A DNA stretch of 6,935 nucleotides from DASSJF01 sp035280345 (GCA_035280345.1 DATEGA010000049.1:1-6935); one strand, 5' to 3'; positions 1-6,586 are shown, numbered from the stretch's first letter. Notes: generated from the sequence alone by a model not told the origin. Numbers and translations: made by a program.

Positions 1-1377
1 GCGCCGCTGCCGCCGCCCCGCGTCGCGCCGGCGGTCCATCTGACCGCCCTCACCGTTCCGCTCGTGGGAGGCGACGTCCTCGTCGGCGCGGTCGATCTGG
101 AACGCGTGGCGCTCGCCGGCACGTTCGACGACCGTGCGGGACGCCCCATCGATTTCGAGATCATGGACCCGGCGGGGATCGTGCGCGCGGCGGCGATCAT
201 GGCGGACGTCGGCCGGGCGAGCGAACATCTGCCGATGCTGGCCCCGCTCGCGCGGCCGGGACAGAGCGCCATTGTCCTCCACAACGTTCCGGGCCATCCG
301 CACTACGTCGCCTATACACCGCTTCCGGGATACCCGGGATGGGCCGTCAACCTCGAAGAACCTCGCGACGTGGTCCTCTCGCTCCCGCACGCGCTGCTCG
401 CCGGACTGCTGGCGCTCGGCGCGGTCATCGTCGGAGGCATGTCGACGCTGGCGTTCTTCGACACCAAGGGCGTCGTCCGGCCGCTGACGCGTCTGCGCAG
501 CGCCGCCGAGCACATCGCCGCCGGCAATCTCGACGACGCTGTGCACGTCGAGCGCCGGGACGAGGTGGGCGCCCTCGCAGAGGCCTTCGAAGCGATGCGT
601 GTGAAGCTGCGCAGGTCACGCGACGAGATCGCCGCGTGGAACCGCGAACTGGAGAGCCGCGTGGCCAGCCGCACCCGTGAACTGAGCGCCGCCCACGCCC
701 TCCGTCGCCAGCTGCTCGAGCGGATCGTCGTCGCGCAGGAGGACGAGCGTACCCGCGTCGCGCGCGAACTCCACGACGAAATCGGCCAGGGCCTCAGCGC
801 CCTCGTACTGCAGCTCGGCGCCGTCGAGGGGACCCTCGCGCCCGAGGACGGCGCCGCGCGCTCGCAGCTCGAAGCCATCCGCGCCGAGACGTCGGAGATG
901 ATCCGGAACGTCCGGCGGCTCATGCTCGACCTGCGGCCGGCGGTGCTGGACGACCTGGGACTCGTCCCGGCCATCCGCTGGTGCGCCGACTCCCACCTCG
1001 CCCCGAGCGGCATCGATCTTCACATCACGGTCGACGGGTTGGACGAGCATGACCGCCTACCCCGCCGGCTCGAGCTGGTGGCGTTTCGTCTCGCGCAGGA
1101 AGCGATCACCAACATCGTCCGGCACGCGCAGGCGCGGCACGTCGCGATTTCCCTCGCGCGGAGGCACGGGTCGCTCGAGTTGGTCGTCGAGGACGACGGT
1201 GTGGGCTTCGACGTCGAGCGGCTGGCGGTGCCGCGCGAAGAGCGTGGCTGGGGCCTCGCCGGGATGCGCGAGCGGGCCGCACTGCTCGGCGGGACGCTGT
1301 CGGTGACGTCGCGGCCGCACGAGGGCACGCGCATGTCCGCCAGAATTCCGGTGGAGGAGACGCCGAGTGCCGATTAG
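1..1377 (+). CDS. Sensor histidine kinase, NarX/DegS type (5' partial)
   Basis: This is a membrane sensor kinase that would autophosphorylate on His and pass the phosphate to the response regulator encoded next. The frame is open to base 1 and reads as protein before the GTG at 64, so the true start lies upstream and 458 codons are visible. In order: the end of an extracytoplasmic sensor domain (about bases 1-380; its end, PLPGYPGWAV, looks Cache-like), a transmembrane helix (about 385-455), a HAMP linker (about 470-610), a coiled coil (610-720), a HisKA_3 dimerisation domain with the phospho-acceptor His at 772-774 in ARELHDEIGQ, and a HATPase_c domain with the N-box Asn at 1111-1113, a DDGVGF box and a GWGLAGMRERA G-box. 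All catalytic motifs look intact. The sensed ligand cannot be told. Its last 11 bases overlap the regulator gene, which implies translational coupling. Confidence 0.93.
   Translation, partial: APLPPPRVAPAVHLTALTVPLVGGDVLVGAVDLERVALAGTFDDRAGRPIDFEIMDPAGIVRAAAIMADVGRASEHLPMLAPLARPGQSAIVLHNVPGHPHYVAYTPLPGYPGWAVNLEEPRDVVLSLPHALLAGLLALGAVIVGGMSTLAFFDTKGVVRPLTRLRSAAEHIAAGNLDDAVHVERRDEVGALAEAFEAMRVKLRRSRDEIAAWNRELESRVASRTRELSAAHALRRQLLERIVVAQEDERTRVARELHDEIGQGLSALVLQLGAVEGTLAPEDGAARSQLEAIRAETSEMIRNVRRLMLDLRPAVLDDLGLVPAIRWCADSHLAPSGIDLHITVDGLDEHDRLPRRLELVAFRLAQEAITNIVRHAQARHVAISLARRHGSLELVVEDDGVGFDVERLAVPREERGWGLAGMRERAALLGGTLSVTSRPHEGTRMSARIPVEETPSAD
1353..1359 (+). promoter_or_regulatory. Ribosome binding site of the response regulator
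   Basis: GGAGGAG lies inside the kinase coding sequence, 7 bases before the GTG at 1367. It fixes that GTG as the regulator's start and supports coupled translation of the pair. Confidence 0.8.
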
Positions 1378-2029
1378 AGTGCTCATCGCGGACGATCACC
1401 GGATCGTCCGCGCCGGCATCCGGGCGTTTCTCGAAGGCAAGTCGGATGTCTCCGTAGTCGGCGAGGCCGGGACGGGCGAGGAAGCCCTGGCGATGGTGCA
1501 GGCCCTACGCCCGGACGTGGCGGTAATGGATCTCAACATGCCCGGTATCGGTGGACTCGAGGCGATCCGCCGCATCAAGCGCGAGGCCGCGGAAGTGCAC
1601 GTCGTCGCCCTCACCATGCACGGCGACCAGCGGTTCTTCCTGGAGGCGCTCGCGGCCGGCGCCGAAGCCTACGTCCTCAAGGGCGCCGAGCCGGCGCAGC
1701 TGCTGGAGGCCGTGCGCGCCGCGGCGGCGGGTACGGCCTATCTCACGCCCGAGCAGGCGAAGCGCATGCTCACAGAGTACCGCCGGGCGGGGGAGCGGGA
1801 AACCGAAGGATCCGGTCCGGGCCTCACCGGACGCGAGCGCGAGGTGCTCACCCTTATCGCACAGGGGCTGACCGGCAAAGCGATCGCCGAGCAGCTCGGC
1901 CTGAGCCCCAACACGGTTGAGCGGCACCGCACCAACATCATGAACAAGCTCGGCCTCCACAATCGAGCCGAGCTCGTTCGCTTTGCGATCCGGGAGGGAT
2001 TGATCGACCGCGAACCGCCGGGGCCGTAG
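1367..2029 (+). CDS. NarL/FixJ-type response regulator with LuxR HTH
   Basis: This is a cytoplasmic transcription factor of 220 residues, the usual length for the NarL family, and almost certainly the partner of the upstream kinase. The receiver domain (about 3-120) has the acidic pair D9/D10, phospho-acceptor D55 in VMDLNMPG, T83 and K105, so it looks phosphorylatable. After a short linker, the LuxR/GerE helix-turn-helix covers about 153-215, including LTGREREVL, GLTGKAIAEQLGLS and the recognition segment NTVERHRTNIMNKLG. The start is GTG, chosen for its strong Shine-Dalgarno site and because MPIRVLIADDH is a typical beginning. The target genes are not shown by the sequence; the convergent redox gene cluster is a candidate by proximity only. 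Confidence 0.96.
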   Translation: MPIRVLIADDHRIVRAGIRAFLEGKSDVSVVGEAGTGEEALAMVQALRPDVAVMDLNMPGIGGLEAIRRIKREAAEVHVVALTMHGDQRFFLEALAAGAEAYVLKGAEPAQLLEAVRAAAAGTAYLTPEQAKRMLTEYRRAGERETEGSGPGLTGREREVLTLIAQGLTGKAIAEQLGLSPNTVERHRTNIMNKLGLHNRAELVRFAIREGLIDREPPGP

Positions 2030-2036
2030 CGATGCA

Positions 2037-2060
2037 GCGGCCGGGGCATGGCCCCACCGC
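2037..2060. terminator. Hairpin in the convergent gap, possible bidirectional terminator
   Basis: An inner 5-bp stem (GGGGC 2043-2047, GCCCC 2051-2055, 3-base loop) is extended by an outer 4-bp stem (GCGG 2037-2040, CCGC 2057-2060) across an asymmetric bulge. It starts 7 bases after the regulator stop and 19 bases beyond the stop of the opposing gene, where a shared terminator is expected. There is no T-tract on either side, so intrinsic termination is uncertain. Confidence 0.4.
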
Positions 2061-2078
2061 GGACGCGATCCTAGCGGG

Positions 2079-3512
2079 TTAGAACGCCCACCAGGTGAAC
2101 AACAGCAGCGTGTTGTTGTCGCTGGCGTTGCGCCCCGAGCCGTCGTAATTCGTCGTCCCGCCGTTGAACATCAGGTAGTCTGTGTACTGGAGGCCTACCC
2201 GCACATTGAGCCACGGATACCCGGGGTGGGTGGTGTCGGCGCCGAACGGCGTCCAGTCGATCTGCGCGATAATCGCCTGCGAGTTGGGGCTGCCGCTCGC
2301 ACTGCCCGTCAGCGCGGCCGGCGCGTAGAGACCCGTATCCGTGCTTCCGGTCGTGCTGGTAAACGCCAGCGTCACCCCATACCGGTTGTTCCAGTAGTAC
2401 GAGGCCGCGACGCGGAACTGTGTCAGAGAGTTGGTCGCGTTGGCCGACAGTCCCGCCGCCGCCGACGCCGCCAGATTTTGGTTCTCAAACAGGATATTGC
2501 TCGTAATCGCCAGGGTGTTAGCGCCGAACGTGCGCTGGTAGGTTGCGTCGAACCCCCAGTCGGTGTACTGGTTCTGCGCCGTCGGGCTGAGCGCGTTAGG
2601 CACAGTGTTCAGCGGCACGTTCATGTAGGCGCCGCCGACTTCGAGGAAATTAGGGCCCCACGATTGCTGGTGCGCGAGGCGAAAATACGGCGCCCCGCCG
2701 GCGATCGTCCCTAGGCTCGACGGAACGATGTTCATCGTGGCCAGGGTGTTCGCGCCCCACGTCTGATAGACGCCCCCCTCGGCATACCAGCTGTTGTCGT
2801 ACAGCGCATAGAGCGTCATGCCGTAGACGGTCGTCCCCAGCGCGGCGATCGCGGGGCTTGCCGCCGGGAACGGCCCGATGAACGGCGTGAGGTACGGAAA
2901 CGAGAACCCGTTGTACAGGGTGTTGTACGGGTCGCCGGCGCCCGGCGTGTTATTGAAGTGGAAGCCCAGCAGCAGCGAATGGTTCTTGAGGCTGATGGGT
3001 TTCGTGATCGCGAGATCCGATGTCGCTTCGGAGACAAAGAGCGGTCCGCCGGGCGCCTGAAGGAAGCCCAGCTGCTCGAAGCCGCCGATGCCAAATTGGC
3101 CGCCGAACGAGTGCCCGCCGGCGATGAACACGGACGTCCCGCTGCCGAGGAGGTTGAAGTAATTGTTCGTGCCGTAGCCGGCCGCGGGTGGCGCCGGCTG
3201 CGCCGTCGCTTGGGTCTGATAGCTGGGGGAGACCACGACATTGATCGGAATGCGCGCCCAGGCGCCCGTGCCGCCGCCCCAGGTGTAGCCGTTGGCCCGG
3301 AACGCGATCCCGAACGGCGTGAGCTGCGGACCGAAACCACCCACATGGCACGCGCTGCACGGCGCCCCTACCTGTGCGGCGAAGCTCGGCAGCGCGTCGG
3401 CGGGCCGCGCCCAGAGGCAGCCGGCGGTCACAGCGAGAACGGCGAGAAGGCCCGCGCGCACACCGAGTGTGCGGCGGTGTGTCGCGTCGAGCGTATGGCG
3501 CGTGCTGGGCAC
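2079..3512 (-). CDS. Mono-haem cytochrome-porin fusion, Cyc2-like outer-membrane protein
   Basis: This 477-residue exported protein probably moves electrons across the outer membrane. A Sec signal peptide spans about 1-40 (basic N-terminus, hydrophobic 18-33, cleavage near ADA|LPSF). One c-type haem site follows at once: C52-S-A-C55-H56, then the conserved-looking stretch LTPFGIAFRANGY at 64-76. The rest (about 95-477) is rich in Gly, Asn, Ser, Thr and aromatics, with alternating polar/apolar strands, and ends in LLLFTWWAF; a terminal Phe is the usual outer-membrane barrel signal. Haem segment plus barrel in one chain, and the total length, match the Cyc2 Fe(II) oxidase layout. Many uncharacterised porin-cytochromes share it, so iron oxidation is inference. 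The start is GTG, 5 bases after AAGGGGGGA (3518-3526). The gene lies 66 bp downstream of the CuA protein gene on the same strand and may be the last gene of that operon. Confidence 0.88.
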   Translation of the reverse strand: MPSTRHTLDATHRRTLGVRAGLLAVLAVTAGCLWARPADALPSFAAQVGAPCSACHVGGFGPQLTPFGIAFRANGYTWGGGTGAWARIPINVVVSPSYQTQATAQPAPPAAGYGTNNYFNLLGSGTSVFIAGGHSFGGQFGIGGFEQLGFLQAPGGPLFVSEATSDLAITKPISLKNHSLLLGFHFNNTPGAGDPYNTLYNGFSFPYLTPFIGPFPAASPAIAALGTTVYGMTLYALYDNSWYAEGGVYQTWGANTLATMNIVPSSLGTIAGGAPYFRLAHQQSWGPNFLEVGGAYMNVPLNTVPNALSPTAQNQYTDWGFDATYQRTFGANTLAITSNILFENQNLAASAAAGLSANATNSLTQFRVAASYYWNNRYGVTLAFTSTTGSTDTGLYAPAALTGSASGSPNSQAIIAQIDWTPFGADTTHPGYPWLNVRVGLQYTDYLMFNGGTTNYDGSGRNASDNNTLLLFTWWAF

Positions 3513-3578
3513 CGTGCTCCCCCCTTGCGTACGTGCCGATTCGGACGGCTATGATTTCTCCGTGCTGCCCGGTATTCC

Positions 3579-4016
3579 TTACGGAGCCGTCACGATCAGC
3601 CTGCCGAACATCGTCGCGTGCTTCAGCCCGCAGAACGTCGTGCACATGTACAGGTAGGTGCCGGGCTTGGGCGCCGTCACCGTGAGTTCCATCGACTTGC
3701 CGGGAATCAGCGCGGTCACCTGCGCATCCAAGCCGATGATCCGGAACCCGTGCACAACGTCGTCGGACACGAGCCGGATCCGGAACGGCACGCCGGCCTT
3801 CGCGTGCAGGACGTTGGGCGCATACTGCCACTGCTGCGCGTGCACCACAGCGACGTTTCGATCCATGTAGCGGCCGTAGGCCAGAACGGCCGCCGGGCCG
3901 ACCGCGAGTGCTGTGACCGCGACGGCGAGCGCCGTGAACTCGCCGATTCCGATTGCGCGGAGCTTGAACAGCCGCTGCCGTGCCCGCCTCGATACCGCCT
4001 GCATGAGGTTTCGCAT
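3579..4016 (-). CDS. Membrane-anchored CuA-type cupredoxin (CoxB/NosZ-CuA-like), copy 2
   Basis: This is a 145-residue protein with one N-terminal membrane helix (about 26-48) and a periplasmic cupredoxin domain (about 55-145). It carries a full binuclear CuA ligand set: H89 in DVVHGFRI, then C125, C129, H133 and M136 in CTTFCGLKHATM, the C-x3-C-x3-H-x2-M spacing of cytochrome oxidase subunit II and of the N2O reductase CuA domain. The first of the two subunit II transmembrane helices is absent, as in short ba3-type subunits. It should be a one-electron carrier. ATG at 4016 is chosen because AAAGGGGG (4022-4029) precedes it by 5 bases; the frame stays open far upstream, but that is out-of-frame reading of the previous gene. 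It starts 11 bases after the NosR-like gene ends and is a clear paralogue of the 5503-5964 product. Confidence 0.92.
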   Translation of the reverse strand: MRNLMQAVSRRARQRLFKLRAIGIGEFTALAVAVTALAVGPAAVLAYGRYMDRNVAVVHAQQWQYAPNVLHAKAGVPFRIRLVSDDVVHGFRIIGLDAQVTALIPGKSMELTVTAPKPGTYLYMCTTFCGLKHATMFGRLIVTAP

Positions 4017-4027
4017 CCCGGCCCCCT

Positions 4028-5506
4028 TTAGCCCACGAACAGCCAGAGAAACGCCGCCGTGATTCCGGCGAGCAGAACGATCTGCGGCAGCACCGCGCGC
4101 GCCGCGGCGGCCGGCGCGGGGAACGTCTGCCGTGCGATCTTGCGCGCCACGTCGACCGAGTAGACGAAGCCGAACAACAGCGCCGCGGCCTGCAACGCCG
4201 GCATCCAGCTTGTGAGCACCGGCGTCCAGGCGAAGTGCGCCGTGCCGAAGAGATTCCAGCCCCACCCGAAGGGGTCGGAGATGATGCGGATCACGTAGGA
4301 GCCGTTCGGCAGCAGAATCGCGAAGCTGAAGCCGATCCACGCCAGGAGGCCGATCGGCACCAGGTGATATGTGAAGTTCGTGAAGACGCGCCGGAACGGC
4401 ACGCTGCGTCCTGCGAGGCGCCAGGACAGCCACGCCGTCGCTCCGTGCAGCGCGGGCAGGACGCCGGCCAGCAATGTGATGAGCCCACCGGCGAAGAGCG
4501 CCCACCCGCCGAGGGATCTCAAGTTGGCCATGTCCTTGAGCGTGCCCCACGGGCCCATCATCGTCGCAGAGTATACGCCTGCCGCGCCGAGCATAATGAA
4601 GGCCTTCCACGATTCGTCGAGGCCGCGGTGGGAATCCACAAGCAGATCCGTGCCGAACGGCCGGGCGAACAGGCCCATGTTGTCGTGCGAGCAGCAGCGG
4701 AAACACTCGAAGCACAGTCCGCAGTAGGTATTGCGCTTGATGCTGGTCGGCTGCTCGAGCCACGGACAGCCGTGCCCGGCCATGCTGCCGAGGATGCACT
4801 CCTTGGACTTGTGTCCGACGCAGACGGGCTGACTCTTCGGCCGGATTTCGATCGCGGCGAAGTTCGCGTACAGGCCGAGGAAGCCGCCCACCGGGCAGAG
4901 GTAGCGGCAGAACGTGCGGCGCTCGTAGACCAGGAAGAGCGCCGTCCCGAGAAGCATGATCGAGCCGAGCAGGGCCATGGTCGCCCAGGGTCGCGTTGTG
5001 ATGATCCCGCTGAATGCCGCGACGCCGAGGAAGACGACGTTCACGAGCCACATACTGCGCAGCTTCTTCGGCCACTTCAGGGACAGCCCGAGCGGGCGGT
5101 GCCAGCGGCGCGTGACGATCGAGAACCGCTGCACCCACTCGCCGAGCACCGGAAGCGGGCACATGCCGCACCACAGGCGGGACGCGAAAGGCACCAGGAC
5201 AAGCATCAGCGCGGACCACCAAAGGATCCAGATGAAGACGATCGCGATGTTCGCGTTGCCGACCGGCGTGCCGACGACGCCCGCGGCGAGAATCACCAGG
5301 AACAGGAACAGGTTCAGCGCGGTGGGCACGAAGGTCGTCCAGCGGCTCCGCAGCAACCTGCGGAGCCACGGCGCCTTCGTCAGCTCCAGGCGCGCGTCCA
5401 CCGGCACCAATCCCAAGAACGTCTCGCGCGGGGCGGTGGGTGTCTCCGGCGGCGCCACGATCTCCACCATCGCGGTGTTCCCCACGACGCGCTTCTCGGC
5501 GCTCAT
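4028..5506 (-). CDS. NosR/NapH-like polytopic 4Fe-4S membrane protein
   Basis: This is a 492-residue inner-membrane iron-sulfur protein, probably carrying electrons between the quinone or cytoplasmic side and periplasmic acceptors, as NosR and NapH are thought to do. About eight or nine hydrophobic helices are visible (near 57-78, 85-108, 153-170, 174-194, 300-320, 334-355, 378-400, 433-452 and 470-491). The family hallmarks are two Cys-Pro motifs, CGMCP (C113, C116) and CRYLCP (C200, C204), followed by a cluster-binding loop with C229, C237, C247 and a CGLCFECFRCC run (C262, C265, C268, C271, C272). It lacks the N-terminal periplasmic FMN domain of NosR, is much longer than NapH and has a roughly 190-residue C-terminal membrane extension. 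ATG at 5506 overlaps the previous stop as ATGA and has GGAGGAGGG about 9 bases upstream. It sits between two CuA proteins, its likely partners. Confidence 0.88.
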   Translation of the reverse strand: MSAEKRVVGNTAMVEIVAPPETPTAPRETFLGLVPVDARLELTKAPWLRRLLRSRWTTFVPTALNLFLFLVILAAGVVGTPVGNANIAIVFIWILWWSALMLVLVPFASRLWCGMCPLPVLGEWVQRFSIVTRRWHRPLGLSLKWPKKLRSMWLVNVVFLGVAAFSGIITTRPWATMALLGSIMLLGTALFLVYERRTFCRYLCPVGGFLGLYANFAAIEIRPKSQPVCVGHKSKECILGSMAGHGCPWLEQPTSIKRNTYCGLCFECFRCCSHDNMGLFARPFGTDLLVDSHRGLDESWKAFIMLGAAGVYSATMMGPWGTLKDMANLRSLGGWALFAGGLITLLAGVLPALHGATAWLSWRLAGRSVPFRRVFTNFTYHLVPIGLLAWIGFSFAILLPNGSYVIRIISDPFGWGWNLFGTAHFAWTPVLTSWMPALQAAALLFGFVYSVDVARKIARQTFPAPAAAARAVLPQIVLLAGITAAFLWLFVG

Positions 5507-5964
5507 CGTCCGTGTCCCTCCTCCCACGCCGCGAACAGTGCGGTCGCACCGATCATGCCGACGGCGAGCAGACCGAGCCGCAGCGTGACGTTCGGCTGCA
5601 CCCGCAGCCAGCCGATCATGTAGGGGTGGAACGGGCCGCACGTAACGGCGCATCGGAACATCCAGCGTCCTTCGCGCGTCGCCAGGAACTTTACCGTGAT
5701 CGTCTGGCCGGGCACCACCGTTTCGGTGACGTTGTAGCCGTCAAGGTAGAACCCATGCGTGACGTCGGTGGCCTTGATGATCAGCGTGACCGGGTCGCCT
5801 TCGTTGACGGTCACGACCCCGGGCGTGTAGCGCCACTGTGACGCCTCGAGCGTAATGGTCCGCGGATGCGGCAGCGGCGACGCCCCCAGCCGGACCGCGA
5901 AGAGGCCGGCCGCGACGAGCACACCGCCTACCGCCACCGCCAGGAACCGCCGCTGTCTCATCAT
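5503..5964 (-). CDS. Membrane-anchored CuA-type cupredoxin, copy 1, with C-terminal helix
   Basis: This 153-residue electron carrier has a first membrane helix at about 7-25, a periplasmic cupredoxin domain at about 35-123, and a second helix at about 128-147, so both ends should be cytoplasmic. The CuA ligands are complete: H70 in DVTHGFYL, then C105, C109, H113 and M116 in CAVTCGPFHPYM. The residue two after the first Cys, which gives a backbone carbonyl (Glu in most oxidases), is Val. It aligns well with the 145-residue protein downstream (QW-x-Y-x-P, V-x-HGF and CG-x2-H-x2-M-x-G are shared), so the two look like an old duplication; only this copy keeps a C-terminal helix. ATG at 5964 follows AAGGGAGG by 6 bases; the adjacent ATG at 5961 is also possible. 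The gene overlaps the NosR-like gene by 4 bp. Confidence 0.92.
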   Translation of the reverse strand: MMRQRRFLAVAVGGVLVAAGLFAVRLGASPLPHPRTITLEASQWRYTPGVVTVNEGDPVTLIIKATDVTHGFYLDGYNVTETVVPGQTITVKFLATREGRWMFRCAVTCGPFHPYMIGWLRVQPNVTLRLGLLAVGMIGATALFAAWEEGHGR

Positions 5965-5970
5965 GCCCCG

Positions 5971-5978
5971 CCTCCCTT
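5971..5978 (-). promoter_or_regulatory. Ribosome binding site of CuA cupredoxin copy 1
   Basis: AAGGGAGG on the - strand lies 6 bases before the ATG at 5964 and 9 before the tandem ATG at 5961. It supports the first but does not exclude the second. Confidence 0.7.
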
Positions 5979-5994
5979 CGGCTCGGTGTGGCCG

Positions 5995-6028
5995 GGCCCG
6001 GCGGCTCGCGCTGCGCGGCCGCCGGGCC
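5995..6028 (-). promoter_or_regulatory. Strong intercistronic stem-loop
   Basis: Bases 5995-6005 are perfectly complementary to 6018-6028 (11 bp, all G-C). The 12-base loop can fold further as CGCG (6007-6010) with CGCG (6014-6017), leaving one bulged base and a 3-base loop. It lies in the 84-bp gap between the blue copper gene and CuA copy 1, with no T-tract after it. A role in setting different mRNA levels for the first gene and the rest, by 3'-end protection or attenuation, is inferred from position. Confidence 0.6.
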
Positions 6029-6048
6029 TCTCCCGTCCCTCTGTCGGC

Positions 6049-6579
6049 TTAGTTCGAACCTGCGGTGAGGATCGCCGCACCCGCCGGAGTGACGCTGGGT
6101 GCCTGGGCGTCGGGCGAGACGATCAACTTGTCCCACATCCCGGCAATCGCGTGACCGGACACGCCGCAAACGAACTCGTATGTGCCCGGCTTGCTCGCCT
6201 CGAACGTGAACGTCTGCTTCGCGCCCTTGGGAAGCCCCGCCGCGAGATCCTTGGTCGTGGCTCCCGCGAATACCGGAGCTCCGCCCGGCGCCGGCTGCTT
6301 GTCCGCGCCCACCGGCAGCACGGCTACGCTGTGCGGCAGGTCGCTCGCGTTGGTGAAGTGCACGGTGACCTGCCAGCCGACCGGGACGGTGATCGTCATG
6401 CCGCCGTTCTTATAACCGTTGAAGTCGAACCCGCCGCCGCCGGCGTCCTTGCCGGCCATGATCGACACGTCGACCGCATGCGCCGCCGCCGCGAGGCTCG
6501 CGGTTCCAGGGACCAACGCCGCGGCACCGCCGATAAGCGCCACCGCCAGCATCACTTTTGCGAGGCCGGTTGTTGTCAT
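6049..6579 (-). CDS. Secreted sulfocyanin/rusticyanin-like blue copper protein
   Basis: This is a periplasmic type 1 copper electron carrier, 176 residues as a precursor. A signal peptide covers about 1-35 (hydrophobic 9-32, cleavage near AHA|VDV). The cupredoxin fold follows, with FDFNGYKNGGMTI at 51-63 and PVGWQVTVHFTN at 66-77, which resemble the sulfocyanin (SoxE) family. The copper ligands are H83 in LPHSV, C138, H143 and M148. The C-x4-H-x4-M spacing in CGVSGHAIAGM is that of rusticyanin and sulfocyanin; plastocyanin has C-x2-H. Known relatives carry electrons from Fe(II) or quinol to terminal oxidases; the partner here is not known. ATG at 6579 is chosen for its signal peptide and an ideal Shine-Dalgarno site; the open frame further upstream to 6753 does not look like protein. 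It is the first gene of the - strand cluster. Confidence 0.93.
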   Translation of the reverse strand: MTTTGLAKVMLAVALIGGAAALVPGTASLAAAAHAVDVSIMAGKDAGGGGFDFNGYKNGGMTITVPVGWQVTVHFTNASDLPHSVAVLPVGADKQPAPGGAPVFAGATTKDLAAGLPKGAKQTFTFEASKPGTYEFVCGVSGHAIAGMWDKLIVSPDAQAPSVTPAGAAILTAGSN

Positions 6580-6586
6580 GGTCCAT

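Noticed and set aside
64..66. GTG at 64 as the start of the histidine kinase
   Set aside because: The upstream codons to base 1 continue the protein (VHLTALTVPLV joins smoothly) and there is no ribosome site, so the gene is cut by the window edge.
3414..3425. Lipoprotein signal (TAGC, C32) in the cytochrome-porin
   Set aside because: The -3 position is Thr rather than Leu, Val or Ile, and a good signal peptidase I site (ADA|L) follows just before the haem motif. A barrel protein also has no need of a lipid anchor.
3579..5549. One long - strand frame of 656 codons that would fuse an unknown region to the CuA cupredoxin
   Set aside because: The part above 4016 is the NosR-like gene read in the wrong frame. 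The cupredoxin has its own Shine-Dalgarno site and membrane anchor at 4016.
4235..5623. A 462-codon open frame on the + strand
   Set aside because: It is antisense to the NosR-like gene, its protein is a low-complexity mix of Arg, Glu, Ala, Pro and His with no domain, and it exists because GC-rich codons suppress stops in other frames.
5507..5653. N-terminal extension of the NosR-like protein to an ATG at 5653
   Set aside because: The extra residues are an out-of-frame reading of the CuA gene. The ATGA overlap and ribosome site support 5506.
3579..5964. A nitrous oxide reductase (nos) cluster
   Set aside because: The NosR-like protein lacks the FMN domain, there is no NosZ propeller or CuZ sequence, and no nosD, nosF, nosY or nosL gene is present in the window.
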